From Chloroflexota bacterium (GTDB lineage: Bacteria > Chloroflexota > Limnocylindria > QHBO01), in the NCBI GenBank assembly GCA_040902225.1, contig JBBDXT010000004.1, forward strand, positions 178,060-242,059: a stretch of 64,000 bases of DNA, in the 5' to 3' direction. This document shows positions 15,348 to 24,039 of this stretch, in pieces; within the stretch, counting starts at the first letter, position 1, and each line of letters starts with the position of its first letter. The notes under the pieces are model-generated. The model had not been told where the DNA came from. It saw nothing but the letters and a program-made list of their open reading frames with translations, and searched no databases. Position numbers and translations under genes: made by a program.

Positions 15348-16865
15348 TCATCCGCTCGCACCCAGCGCCCGGACACTCCTGATCACGAACTGGATGCGAC
15401 ACGACAGGGCTCCGACGTCGCCTCCGGTCGGGCAGAGGGCCGACGTTGGATCATCCCAGTGCCCGGAGATCTCGATCCATTGCCCGCGGGATGGCATGAC
15501 GATGCCGCTTCCGGGGATTACAACGAAGTCCAGCCGGTTCCCGTTGCGCTCGTCATAAAACGCCATCTCGATCGGCCTGATGTCGTTGGCCGCGTAGTTG
15601 CAGAAGAAATAGGCAACGGCGGGGTCGGCGGCGCACGGCCCACTCGTCTCGAAGTCGGGTGGCAGCTCGGGGTACCAGCCGCTCACCGTCAACTCCTGGC
15701 CGCGGAAGCACCCAAGCCGAGTTGCCCAGTCGGTCGTGGTGGAGGTGTAGGTCAGGTCGGTCAGGGTCATCGGCCCTTCCGGACACGGGTTCTCGACGAT
15801 CAACCAGGGGTCGGTCCCATCTCCCGACGCCATCCAGCCGATGAAATACGGACCGATCCCTGTGTAGCTCTCATAGTCGATCGGAGCCACGCGGTACCAC
15901 TCGAACCCATCGGCCTCCACCGGCCCCTCGAGGATGTAGACGTGCTCGGACCCGGTGGCGGTGCCGACCACGGCCGGCATCGGGTCTCCATCGGCGATCG
16001 GGATGCCGACGTTTGGCGAGTCGAGGCCGGCCTGCTCGCGCACGTTCACGCTTGCTGGCACGACCCGAGCGAACGCATTGGGAGCAAGCACGTCGGGAAC
16101 GCCGGCAATGAGTGGCACCACGTCCGTAACGACAAACGTCCTGCGGCAGCGCTCGATCATCTCCGCCGCTGGCGCAAGCGATGTGGCGCCGCCGCCAAGC
16201 TGAGTCTCGCGGCAGGTTTGAGCGGCCGGGTCATCGAAGTGGCCCGTGACACGGACCTGCGCGTACGGCCCGGAGGGGATCGATAGGCTGGCCGAAGGGT
16301 GGATGGCCACAAACAGTCCTGGCGCGCCAACCTTTCTGGTATCTCCGGCCGCCTGCAGGCTGAACGCCGAGCAGGCGAGCCAGGCAGGCTCCGGTGCACT
16401 CGGGCAGTCCGCAACACCGCCGCCGTACCACGTCGCATCGAAGGTCAGCGGGGCATCGCCATAGCAGGCGACCGGATCGCTACCGGGATCGAGGGGTCCC
16501 GTGGGCACCATGTCGATCAGGGTCGTGATGTCGGTTGGCGGGTTGATGCAGCCCGCCGGTGGAGTAGCGGAAGGGCTGGGCGCGGTAATCGACGGCGATG
16601 GCGACGAATCGCCTACATCCGGAATCAGGTTATTGAGCTGAAGGCTAGCGAGCACGGCGATGACGATCACCGCGGTCAACGCCGCCGCGCGAAGAAGGGT
16701 GGCCATGGGGGTCTCTCCTATCAGGCGCTGCTGCCAGCTTCGCCGCTGGGATTCGGTGGAAACTCGCTGCAGTGCCGTCTCGAGCACCCGATCAGGCGCC
16801 TGTGGCGGCGCCTCCCGGCGCAACCAGGCCTGCAGCGTGCGATTGAAATCGTCGTCGCGGTTCAT
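15348..16865 (-). CDS. Single-pass membrane protein, probable anti-sigma partner with SH3-like extracytoplasmic region
   Basis: A 505-residue protein co-translated with the ECF sigma gene (ATGA overlap at 16862-16865). The N-terminal 55 residues (DFNRTLQAWLRREAPPQAPDRVLETALQRV) are cytoplasmic and of the kind that precedes the membrane helix in sigma-linked proteins. Residues about 58-78 are the helix (LLRAAALTAVIVIAVLASLQL), then a Ser/Pro linker. Outside are two beta modules ending in GHFDDP...C...C...FVVTDV and GHWDDP...C...C...FVIRSV, with an SH3b-like segment between them (ASVNVREQAGLDSP). By position it is the likely anti-sigma factor and surface sensor; no zinc anti-sigma motif (HxxxCxxC) is present. 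Confidence 0.7.
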   Translation of the reverse strand: MNRDDDFNRTLQAWLRREAPPQAPDRVLETALQRVSTESQRRSWQQRLIGETPMATLLRAAALTAVIVIAVLASLQLNNLIPDVGDSSPSPSITAPSPSATPPAGCINPPTDITTLIDMVPTGPLDPGSDPVACYGDAPLTFDATWYGGGVADCPSAPEPAWLACSAFSLQAAGDTRKVGAPGLFVAIHPSASLSIPSGPYAQVRVTGHFDDPAAQTCRETQLGGGATSLAPAAEMIERCRRTFVVTDVVPLIAGVPDVLAPNAFARVVPASVNVREQAGLDSPNVGIPIADGDPMPAVVGTATGSEHVYILEGPVEADGFEWYRVAPIDYESYTGIGPYFIGWMASGDGTDPWLIVENPCPEGPMTLTDLTYTSTTTDWATRLGCFRGQELTVSGWYPELPPDFETSGPCAADPAVAYFFCNYAANDIRPIEMAFYDERNGNRLDFVVIPGSGIVMPSRGQWIEISGHWDDPTSALCPTGGDVGALSCRIQFVIRSVRALGASG

Positions 16866-17419
16866 GCCGTGCCGCCTTTCGTCATGCCGCCGCTGCGGGC
16901 ATCGGCCTCCAGCGCCGCTCGAAGTGCCTGGGTCGCGTGATGGACGCGGGATTTGACCGTCCCGAGCGGGACGCCGATGGCGTCGGCGACTTCGGGCAGG
17001 GACAGCCCCATGTAGTGGTGGAGCACCAGTGCCGTGCGGTGATCCGGCGTCAGCCGGCGGAATCCACGCTCCAGCGCGTCCCGCTCCGCCAATGCCGCGT
17101 TCGAATCTGCGACCGCGGGCTCGTGGATGGGAAGCAACGTCATCTCGGGACGGCGCTGCCGCTGTCGCCTGCCTTCGTCGTGGCAAGCATTGACTAGCAG
17201 GCGTCGCAGCCAGGCGTCGAACCGATCCGGATCGCGCAGCGAGGGCAGGTCGCGCCAGGCGCGCACAATCGTCTCCTGGGTTGCGTCATCGGCCATGGAG
17301 TGGTCGCGCAGGATGAGCATGGCGGTGGCGTACAGCCGATCCACGACGCTGGCCGCCAGCGCCGAGAACGCTTCTCGATCGCCGCTCCTTGCCAGCTCGA
17401 CCAGCTCGCGCTGCACCAC
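16862..17419 (-). CDS. ECF-family RNA polymerase sigma factor
   Basis: A 185-residue two-domain sigma factor. Region 2 spans about residues 20-85 (AFSALAASVVDRLYATAMLIL, then DDATQETIVRAWRDLPSL). Region 4 spans about 120-175 (LTPDHRTALVLHHYMGLSLPEVADAIGVPLGTVKSRVHHATQALRAAL) with its helix-turn-helix. It would direct RNA polymerase to envelope-related promoters. The GTG start has GGGAGG 6-8 nt upstream, in contrast to the leaderless genes nearby. The 5' part of the gene and its leader are duplicated exactly at 19000-19221. The partner gene overlaps its stop. Confidence 0.9.
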   Translation of the reverse strand: MVQRELVELARSGDREAFSALAASVVDRLYATAMLILRDHSMADDATQETIVRAWRDLPSLRDPDRFDAWLRRLLVNACHDEGRRQRQRRPEMTLLPIHEPAVADSNAALAERDALERGFRRLTPDHRTALVLHHYMGLSLPEVADAIGVPLGTVKSRVHHATQALRAALEADARSGGMTKGGTA

Positions 17420-17495
17420 CGATGCCTCCCTTGGCCCGGTCAGTCCGGGCCGTTCAACATCAATGGCGGGCGCACTGGCCGAATGGTTCTAAATT
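17248..17495. repeat. Duplicated segment, copy A (sigma gene 5' end and leader)
   Basis: Positions 17248-17427 are identical, base for base, to 19000-19179 (180 bp). Positions 17453-17495 are identical to the end of copy B (about 43 bp). The 25 bp between the two blocks, containing a hairpin and the Shine-Dalgarno site, exist only here. The pair is in direct orientation and encloses a lipoprotein gene. Confidence 0.9.
17420..17495 (-). promoter_or_regulatory. Leader of the sigma gene: hairpin and candidate autoregulated promoter
   Basis: Reading on the minus strand, AGAACC (17490-17485) resembles an ECF -35 element. Closer to the gene, GGCCCGG-TCAGT-CCGGGCC (17433-17451) forms a perfect 7-bp hairpin just upstream of the ribosome-binding site AGGGAGG. 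The copy at 19000-19221 keeps the AGAACC part but has lost the hairpin and the Shine-Dalgarno bases. Confidence 0.4.
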
Positions 17496-17574
17496 GGTTC
17501 GGGGTCCAACAGTCAGCTGTTGACGAAGAGAGCGGGCTGCCGGACGACGCGAGTCGAACGACTGGCGCCGCTTC

Positions 17575-18828
17575 CTACGGCCCGACCACGCCCCGCAGCA
17601 GCACTGAATCGTGCGGCACGCCGTATTCAAGTTCGCGATACAAGAATAAGACGACCTCGTCGTGCCATGCCGCTAGGTTGTGTCCGTTCGAGGTGCCGGC
17701 AAGGATCGGACCCGCCTGCCAGCCGGCACCGTCGGCGGATGTCCAGGTGGCCGTACCGTCGGGCGCGGCGCCAACTGCAAGGAGGCCACCATCGAGCTGA
17801 AGGACCCCGTCGCCTGCGCCCTCGAAGTCGGCCGGCAGCGCAACCGCGGTCCAAGCCAGGCCGTCGGGTGAGATCCAGGCCGATGGAACACCGAGTTGGT
17901 CTTCGGTCGTACATCTCTCGCAACCGACCGCAACGAATCCGCCGCCCATAACAGGGCTGACGGCGTACATCACCGCTTCCTCGCGATCCGCGGAAGGCGG
18001 CGCGGCCTGCCAGCTGCGGCCGTCGGTCGAGACCCAGGACGACGCCCAAGTCCGCGCAGGCGCATAGCTCGCCGCCAATCCGACCGCCACATACTTCCCA
18101 TCGGCCCAGACCGCGTCCCAGACAACGGCGCCCCCCGTCACCGATTCCCAGACGACATCCAGCGGCGTCGTCTGGACCCAGCTTGTTTCGGCCGTCCACA
18201 CCCAGATTCCGCCCCCGTACTGGTGGACGGGCCCTCGCGTAAGTGCGAGAAGACCAGGATCTCCGGCCACGAGATCCATCACCGCACCACCCTCGGCAAA
18301 GAAGACGTTCTCGGACTCGATGGACTCCCATTCCGTCCCATCGGCCGAGCGCCAGCCAACCGGTCGGAGGACGTCGCCGTCATACGCAAAGAAAGTGCCA
18401 AACGAGAACAGGGTGTCGCCGAGACGCGCCAAGGCGCCCATCCCCTCGGACCCGTCGTCAGGTCGTTCCGGGTTCTCCCGCCATTCATTGAGAGTGCGTG
18501 ACTGGGGCACGGCATGCTCCTCCCAGGTCAGACCGTCACCCGAGGTCCACGCGGCTGACCCGTCTGCCGTCGCTCCCACCGTGACGAGTTGGGCGCCGTC
18601 GACGGCGAGCGCGTGCACCTGCCCGTCGAACGCGTGCTCCGACCACAAGATCTCGTGGACGCGTGCGGTCGCAGGTGTGGCAGATGGCGCCTCGCCGAAT
18701 GTCGCGCCAGGCGGCGGAGTCGAGGCCCCAGGCGGCGGTGCGGAGGCTCCGGCTTCGGGCGAGGCACAGCCCACAAGCACAGCGATGCTGGCGAAAGCGA
18801 TCGCGGAGGTCCGTCTCGTCCAAACCAC
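17575..18828 (-). CDS. Lipoprotein with Asp-box (BNR-like) repeats
   Basis: From the GTG at 18828 the product is 417 residues and begins with a lipoprotein signal (AIAFASIAVLVGCAS, Cys near residue 21), then an Ala/Pro/Thr-rich linker. The rest contains at least five S-x-D-G-x-x-W units (WTSGDGLTWEEH, WRSADGTEWESI, WVSTDGRSWQAA, WISPDGLAWTAV, WTSADGAGWQAG), the Asp-box pattern of sialidase-type propellers. No catalytic Arg triad of sialidases is evident, so a binding role is likelier. The start is supported by TATACT 5 nt upstream; a farther ATG at 18903 would bury the signal peptide. Direct repeats flank the gene. Confidence 0.8.
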   Translation of the reverse strand: MVWTRRTSAIAFASIAVLVGCASPEAGASAPPPGASTPPPGATFGEAPSATPATARVHEILWSEHAFDGQVHALAVDGAQLVTVGATADGSAAWTSGDGLTWEEHAVPQSRTLNEWRENPERPDDGSEGMGALARLGDTLFSFGTFFAYDGDVLRPVGWRSADGTEWESIESENVFFAEGGAVMDLVAGDPGLLALTRGPVHQYGGGIWVWTAETSWVQTTPLDVVWESVTGGAVVWDAVWADGKYVAVGLAASYAPARTWASSWVSTDGRSWQAAPPSADREEAVMYAVSPVMGGGFVAVGCERCTTEDQLGVPSAWISPDGLAWTAVALPADFEGAGDGVLQLDGGLLAVGAAPDGTATWTSADGAGWQAGPILAGTSNGHNLAAWHDEVVLFLYRELEYGVPHDSVLLRGVVGP

Positions 18829-18999
18829 GCTGGAGTATAGGAACAGCTGCCCTGCGGCCGGACTGCGGTCGGCCGGGCGCGGCGCTGAGCGCAGAGTCAG
18901 CATTCCGTCCGTAGCTCCCCCGGATGGCTACTACAGCCCACGGTCACTCCGTCAGCCCTCCTTACGGGGGCCATTACCTCGACCGCCAACAACCATGGC

Positions 19000-19221
19000 G
19001 GTCGCGCCAGGCGCGCACAATCGTCTCCTGGGTTGCGTCATCGGCCATGGAGTGGTCGCGCAGGATGAGCATGGCGGTGGCGTACAGCCGATCCACGACG
19101 CTGGCCGCCAGCGCCGAGAACGCTTCTCGATCGCCGCTCCTTGCCAGCTCGACCAGCTCGCGCTGCACCACCGATGCCTTCAACATCAATGGCGGGCGCA
19201 CTGGCCGAATGGTTCTAAATT
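19000..19221. repeat. Duplicated segment, copy B (truncated sigma gene start)
   Basis: This is an exact copy of 17248-17427 joined, without the 25-bp hairpin/Shine-Dalgarno part, to a copy of 17453-17495. On the minus strand it still encodes about 55 N-terminal residues of the sigma factor from an upstream ATG, then runs into unrelated codons and stops near 18974, so no working sigma factor can result. Perfect identity implies a recent event or ongoing recombination. Confidence 0.9.
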
Positions 19222-19243
19222 CGCCGGCGCGCTGCTGCGCGAC

Positions 19244-19942
19244 TCAGGACAGGTTGGAGCGCAGGAACTCGACGGTGCGACGATAGGCGAGTTCGCTCGC
19301 CTCCTCGGTGTACTCGGGGCGATCGGGCTCGGCGAACCAGTGGCTGGTGCCGTCGTACAGGTAGGCCGCCGATCCGGTGCCCTCCTGCGCCAGTCGGGCG
19401 ACGAGCCCGGGGACGCCGGCCGCGTCATCCTCATACGGGTCGTCGGCGGCGAAATGCGCGAGGTAGGCGGGCCGGATGCCCTTCTCCGCGTCTCCTGGCA
19501 GCTCGGTCCCGATGCCGCCGTAATAGCTGACAAAGGCGGCGGCCTCCGGCCGCTTCGCGACCAGCTGCCATCCATACGCGGCGCCGAAGCTGAAGCCGAT
19601 GACGCCCGCGCGGTCGCCGGCGACATCGGGAAGGGCCAACAAATGGTCGAGTGCCGCCGATACCCGGCCGAGGAGCCTGTCTCCGGCGGCCTCGTCCGGC
19701 TCGACCACCCCAAGGTTGGCCTCCGCCTCGTCGATCGTTGTGAGCACGGTCCCGTTGAAGAGGTCCGGCGCCAGCACGGTGAAGCCGTCGCCTGCCAGGC
19801 GGTCGGCGAGGTCGCGCATCATCTCGGTCAGGCCCCACCAGGCGTGCAGCAGCAAGACCGGCGGACCGGGGGATGGTCGGGCCGGGGCGAGGTAGGCGTC
19901 GGTGTCGCCGGCGGCGGTCTGAAGTCGTGTCATCTGTCCCAT
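19244..19942 (-). CDS. Dienelactone hydrolase-family alpha/beta hydrolase
   Basis: A 232-residue DLH-fold protein. VLLLHAWWGLTEMMRDLADRLAGDGF carries the typical DLH start, GVIGFSFGAAYGWQL the nucleophile elbow, AADDPYED the acid, and YLYDGTSHWFAEPDRPEY the His. The nucleophile is Ser, where classical dienelactone hydrolase has Cys, so the activity may be a general carboxylesterase. TAGCAT is 6 nt before the ATG, supporting the start and a leaderless mRNA. It is divergent from dnaE2, with the two starts about 70 bp apart. Confidence 0.85.
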   Translation of the reverse strand: MGQMTRLQTAAGDTDAYLAPARPSPGPPVLLLHAWWGLTEMMRDLADRLAGDGFTVLAPDLFNGTVLTTIDEAEANLGVVEPDEAAGDRLLGRVSAALDHLLALPDVAGDRAGVIGFSFGAAYGWQLVAKRPEAAAFVSYYGGIGTELPGDAEKGIRPAYLAHFAADDPYEDDAAGVPGLVARLAQEGTGSAAYLYDGTSHWFAEPDRPEYTEEASELAYRRTVEFLRSNLS

Positions 19943-19971
19943 GCCGCCATGCTACAGGGGTCGACAGGGGC

Positions 19972-20000
19972 TTGGCGGATTAGAACGCACGTTCTATCAT
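19972..20000 (+). promoter_or_regulatory. SOS (LexA-type) promoter of dnaE2
   Basis: TAGAACGCACGTTCTA (19981-19996) contains GAAC-N4-GTTC with 7-bp perfect arms. It sits between TTGGCG (19972-19977) and the -10 TATCAT (19995-20000), spaced by 17 bp, and the ATG follows after 10 nt. The stretch GTTCTATCAT and all spacings are the same as at imuA, so both units should respond together to LexA cleavage. Confidence 0.87.
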
Positions 20001-20010
20001 TCGTCGTCCA

Positions 20011-23000
20011 ATGGACACGCCGGACGGCTACTGCGAGCTCCACGCGCACTCCAACTTCAGCTTCCGGGACGGGGCGAGCCATCCAGAGGAGCTGATCGCG
20101 CGGGCGGCGGTGCTGGGCATGCTGGCGCTGGCGGTCACCGACCACGCCGGCCTGTATGGCGCGGTCCGCCTGTCGAAGGCGGCTGCCCAGACCCGGACCG
20201 ATGAAGCCCGGGACGCCGGCCTGTCACCGGTCACCGCCATTATCGGGATCGAGCTGACCATCCCGCGAAACGAGGGCGAGCTGCGCTTGGCTCGCCGCGG
20301 CCGGAAGCTTAACGACCCGTTTCGCGGGGAGCATGCGAGCCGAGGCTGGCCCGGCGAGCTGCATGCCGGCCCGATCCCCGGCGATCACCTCGTCGTGCTG
20401 GCCCGTGACGCCGCCGGCTACACCGCCCTGTCGCGGCTCGCCAGCCGTGGCCACCTCGCCGGGGAGAAGCAGTTCCCGATCTTCGCGCGGGAGCTGGTCG
20501 AGGAGGGACTCGACGACGGTCACGGCCACCTGATCGGGCTGTCCGGCTGCCGCAATGGGGAGGTGCCACGCCACCTGCTGGCCGGGGAGCGGGATGCTGC
20601 GCGCGAGGCAGCGCAACGCTGGGCGAGCCACTTTCCGGACGGCGACTACGCGGTGGAGCTGTCGCACCATCTCGAGCCCGATGACGACTGGCTCACGGCG
20701 CAGCTTGCCGAGCTGGCGGAGGAGACCGGGCTGCCGACCGTCGTCACCAACCAGGTGCACTACGCGGCGGCCGGGGGCCATCGGCTGCAGGACGTGCTGG
20801 TCTGCATCCGCCATGGCGCAAGCCTCGACGAGGCGCGCGAGCTGCTCCTCCCCAACGCCGAGTACCGCCTGAAAGGCGGGGACGAGCTGGCCGCCATCGG
20901 CGCAGGACTGTCCAACGCGCCCGCCCGCCGGGCCTGGGAGGCGGGGATGGCACAGGCGGCCGCCATCGGCCGGTCCTGCAGGCTGGACCTGGACTTCGAG
21001 CGCTATCGGTTTCCGGGCTTCACGGTCCCCGAGAGAGAGACGCCGTTCTCATATCTGTACCAGCGTGCACACGAGGGCTTACGCGTCCGTTATCGGCCCA
21101 TTACCAGGCAGGCGGTGAAGCAGCTGGCGCACGAGCTGGAGATCATCGAGCGCACCAACCTGGCCGAGTTCTTCCTGATCGTGTGGGACCTGATGGAGTT
21201 CGCGCGGCGCAAGGGGATCATCGGCCAGGGGAGGGGGAGTGCCGGCGACTCGATCGTGGCCTACTGCCTTGGCATCACCAAGGTCGACCCGATCGCCCAC
21301 AAGCTCCTCTTCGAGCGCTTCATCAACGAGGCTCGCACCCTCCCCGATATCGACATCGACTTCGACGTCAACCGCCGCGAGGAGGTGATCCAGTACCTCT
21401 ACACCCGCTACGGCGAGGACCACGCGGCCATGGTCTGCACGGTGATCACCTACCGAGCCCGATCCGCCGTGCGCGAGGTGGCCAAGGCGCTGGGCTTCCC
21501 GCTCGAGGCGGTCGACCGGGTGGCCAAGGCGCTCGACACGCGCGACGCCTCCGACGTTGCCCGCGACCTGGCTCTGGATGGCGGCTTCGGCTGGCTCTTC
21601 GAGGAGGCCGGCCTGGATATGCAGGCGGAGGCGATCCCGTCAGGCCGTGATGGCCGAGGCCATGCCGATGCAGCGGCAGGCGCCATCACGCGTCAGCCCT
21701 CCGACTCCCCGTGGCATGGCTCCGCCCGACCGGCGCTGGCACTCCCGCTGCGCCCTGACCTGGCCGATGCCGAGTCGCGCGCCCGTGACGCCGCCGGCGA
21801 CCACGACGGGCGGCCCTACAGCGAGAGCGGCTGGGTGCCGCCGCGCCGTCCGAAGGTCTTCGACCAGTCGGTCGTATCGGTCAAGTACGAGGGCTGGGAG
21901 CAGAAGCGCTATGGCCCGGGCGGCCTGAAGCTGCCCGAGCCGCGCGACAACGGCACGCCCGGACCGTCGAGCGAGCGGCCAAGCGTGGTGCGGGTGGACC
22001 CGGAGAGCGGCATGCCGATCGAGGAGCGGCGTCGCCCGAGCGTGCTGCCACCGATGCATGGGGGGAATGAAATCGCACCGGAGGCAGGCTTCCGGTGGTC
22101 TCCCATGCACGAGACGAATGAGGCAACACCGGAAGGGATCGATCCGCGCGATCTGATGCGCCCTATGAATAAGGCGCAGGAGCCCGCCCCCCACGTTGCG
22201 CCGCGCAACCGGTGGCAGTGGCTCCTCCAGCTGTGCGCGGAGATCGACGGCTTCCCGCGTCACCTGGGGATCCACGTCGGCGGGATGCTCGTCACCCGCA
22301 CCCCGCTGATCGACCTCGTCCCGATCGAGCGCGCCACGATGCCCAACCGGGTCGTGACCCAGTACGACAAGGAGGACATCGAGGCGCTGGGGCTCGTGAA
22401 GATCGACCTCCTCTCCCTGCGAACCCTGGGCGTGGTCAGCGAGTGCCTCGACAAGATCGAGCGCGACACGGGCGAGCGCATCGACCTCGACCAACTCCCC
22501 CACGACGACCCCGAGGTGTTCAAGACGATCCGGGCCGCCGACACGGTCGGCATGTTCCAGATCGAGAGCCGCGCCCAGATGCAGGCGCTGCCCAAGAGCC
22601 GGCCGGAGCGCTTCGAGGACCTGGTGGTGCAGGTCGCGATCATCCGGCCCGGCCCGATCCAGGGCAACGCGGTGCATCCGTATCTGAGAAGAAGGGCAGG
22701 GCAGGAACCGGTCACCTACCTCCATCCCAGCCTGCAGCCGATCCTGGAGGACACCCTGGGCGTGATCCTGTACCAGGAGCAGGTGATGCAGATCGCGATC
22801 GAGGTGTGCGGCTACACGGCGCTCGAGGCGGATATCTTCCGCAAGGCGATGGGCTCACATCGGTCGCACCAGAAGATGCAGGCCGAGCGCGATCGGTTCG
22901 TGGGCGGTGCCATGCGCACGGGGCTGACGGAACCCGACGCAGACGATCTCTTCCGTCGCTGCTCCGCCTTCGCCGAGTTCGGGTTCGCGCGGGCCCACGC

Positions 23001-23961
23001 CGCCGCCTTCGCCAAGATCACCTACGACACCGCCTGGCTGAAGCAGCGCTACCCGGCCTACTACTATGCCGGCGTCCTCAACAACCAGCCGATGGGCTTC
23101 TACTCGCCGGCCGTGATCGTGGGCGACGCCAAGCGGCATGGAGTGCGGGTGCTGCCGGTCGACGTCAACGCCTCGCGCTGGGAGCACGAGGTCGAGCTCC
23201 AGCCTGAAGCCAAAGCCGCGCTGCGGCTGGGGATGCGCCAGGTGAAGGGGATCGACGAGTCAGCGCGCGAGACGCTGGAGCGCGAGCGCGCCATCGGTCC
23301 GTATACGGGCGTGCGCGACTTCGTGGCGCGCACGGGCCAGGGCGAGCAGGTGGTCGAGCGGCTGATCGCCATTGGGGCGTTCGACTGGACCGATGCGCCC
23401 CGCCGCGAGCTGCTCTGGCAGCTGCGCAGCACCCTGGCCGATGCCAACCCCGCTCGTCCCGCGCTGGGCCTCACCGACGACGCGCAGCGCGAGCTCGGGG
23501 CGACGCTGCCGCCGATGTCCTTCGCCGAGCGGGTGGCGGCCGACTACCGGGAGCTGGGCCTCTCGCCGACGGCCCACGCAGCGGAGCTCTTCCGGGAGCG
23601 GCTCACTCAGCGGGGAGTGCTGCCGATTGCGGAGGCGGGGAAGCGGCGCAATCGGTCACGCATTCGGCTGGCTGGCCTGGCGGTGAGCATCCAGCACCCC
23701 ATGACCGCAAAAAACTTCGTCTTCATCGCGCTCGAGGACGAGACTGCCATGATCAACGTCACGGTGCGGCCGCAGGTCTACACCGCGCACCGCGCCATCC
23801 TGCACCGAAACCCGCTGCTGGTGATCGACGGGATCCTGCAGGTCGAGGGCGAGGTGCTGAACGTGGTGGCGCGGCGCATCCACCCGGTCGCGACCGTGAT
23901 CGCCGAGGACGCCCGCGAGACGCGCCTCGAGCTTGCCAAGCAGCAACGCCTGTTCCGCTAG
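20011..23961 (+). CDS. dnaE2: Error-prone DNA polymerase III alpha subunit DnaE2
   Basis: A C-family polymerase of 1316 residues. The N-terminal PHP domain begins CELHAHSNFSF (His11, His13) with TDHAGLYGAVRL. The palm has GQGRGSAGDSIVAYCLGI and the catalytic PDIDIDF at residues 445-451, with KIDLLSLRTLG as the third acid region. Then come FQIESRAQMQALPKSRPERF, GVILYQEQVMQIA, the tandem helix-hairpin-helix, and a C-terminal OB domain (LAGLAVSIQHPM, NVVARRIHPV). DnaE2 performs mutagenic bypass with ImuA/ImuB under SOS control. It is longer than usual because of about 190 extra residues (about 540-730) rich in Pro/Arg, which include tandem PMHxxNExxPE units. ATG 20011 is fixed by the SOS promoter. 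Confidence 0.92.
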   Translation: MDTPDGYCELHAHSNFSFRDGASHPEELIARAAVLGMLALAVTDHAGLYGAVRLSKAAAQTRTDEARDAGLSPVTAIIGIELTIPRNEGELRLARRGRKLNDPFRGEHASRGWPGELHAGPIPGDHLVVLARDAAGYTALSRLASRGHLAGEKQFPIFARELVEEGLDDGHGHLIGLSGCRNGEVPRHLLAGERDAAREAAQRWASHFPDGDYAVELSHHLEPDDDWLTAQLAELAEETGLPTVVTNQVHYAAAGGHRLQDVLVCIRHGASLDEARELLLPNAEYRLKGGDELAAIGAGLSNAPARRAWEAGMAQAAAIGRSCRLDLDFERYRFPGFTVPERETPFSYLYQRAHEGLRVRYRPITRQAVKQLAHELEIIERTNLAEFFLIVWDLMEFARRKGIIGQGRGSAGDSIVAYCLGITKVDPIAHKLLFERFINEARTLPDIDIDFDVNRREEVIQYLYTRYGEDHAAMVCTVITYRARSAVREVAKALGFPLEAVDRVAKALDTRDASDVARDLALDGGFGWLFEEAGLDMQAEAIPSGRDGRGHADAAAGAITRQPSDSPWHGSARPALALPLRPDLADAESRARDAAGDHDGRPYSESGWVPPRRPKVFDQSVVSVKYEGWEQKRYGPGGLKLPEPRDNGTPGPSSERPSVVRVDPESGMPIEERRRPSVLPPMHGGNEIAPEAGFRWSPMHETNEATPEGIDPRDLMRPMNKAQEPAPHVAPRNRWQWLLQLCAEIDGFPRHLGIHVGGMLVTRTPLIDLVPIERATMPNRVVTQYDKEDIEALGLVKIDLLSLRTLGVVSECLDKIERDTGERIDLDQLPHDDPEVFKTIRAADTVGMFQIESRAQMQALPKSRPERFEDLVVQVAIIRPGPIQGNAVHPYLRRRAGQEPVTYLHPSLQPILEDTLGVILYQEQVMQIAIEVCGYTALEADIFRKAMGSHRSHQKMQAERDRFVGGAMRTGLTEPDADDLFRRCSAFAEFGFARAHAAAFAKITYDTAWLKQRYPAYYYAGVLNNQPMGFYSPAVIVGDAKRHGVRVLPVDVNASRWEHEVELQPEAKAALRLGMRQVKGIDESARETLERERAIGPYTGVRDFVARTGQGEQVVERLIAIGAFDWTDAPRRELLWQLRSTLADANPARPALGLTDDAQRELGATLPPMSFAERVAADYRELGLSPTAHAAELFRERLTQRGVLPIAEAGKRRNRSRIRLAGLAVSIQHPMTAKNFVFIALEDETAMINVTVRPQVYTAHRAILHRNPLLVIDGILQVEGEVLNVVARRIHPVATVIAEDARETRLELAKQQRLFR
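22051..22190. repeat. Palindromic repeat cluster inserted in frame in dnaE2
   Basis: Units start with CCGATGCATG (22051), CCCATGCACG (22102) and CCTATGAATA (22162), giving protein repeats of the form PM[HN]xxNExxPE. Units 1 and 2 share ATGCA...GAATGA...ACCGGA in direct orientation. Between them TGCATGGG (22056-22063) pairs with CCCATGCA (22102-22109), and CACCGGA pairs with TCCGGTG, giving a long hairpin. It keeps the reading frame open. Confidence 0.65.
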
Positions 23962-24039
23962 GCAGCGCGCACGCGCCACCCTTGACGCCCGGCCGATCGG
24001 GGGCGCAGGCTTGCCTTCACCAGCTTCGGAGGCAGTCCG

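Noticed and set aside
18974-19201. Small sigma-like gene
   Set aside because: It is the duplicated 5' end of the sigma gene running into unrelated codons, without region 4.
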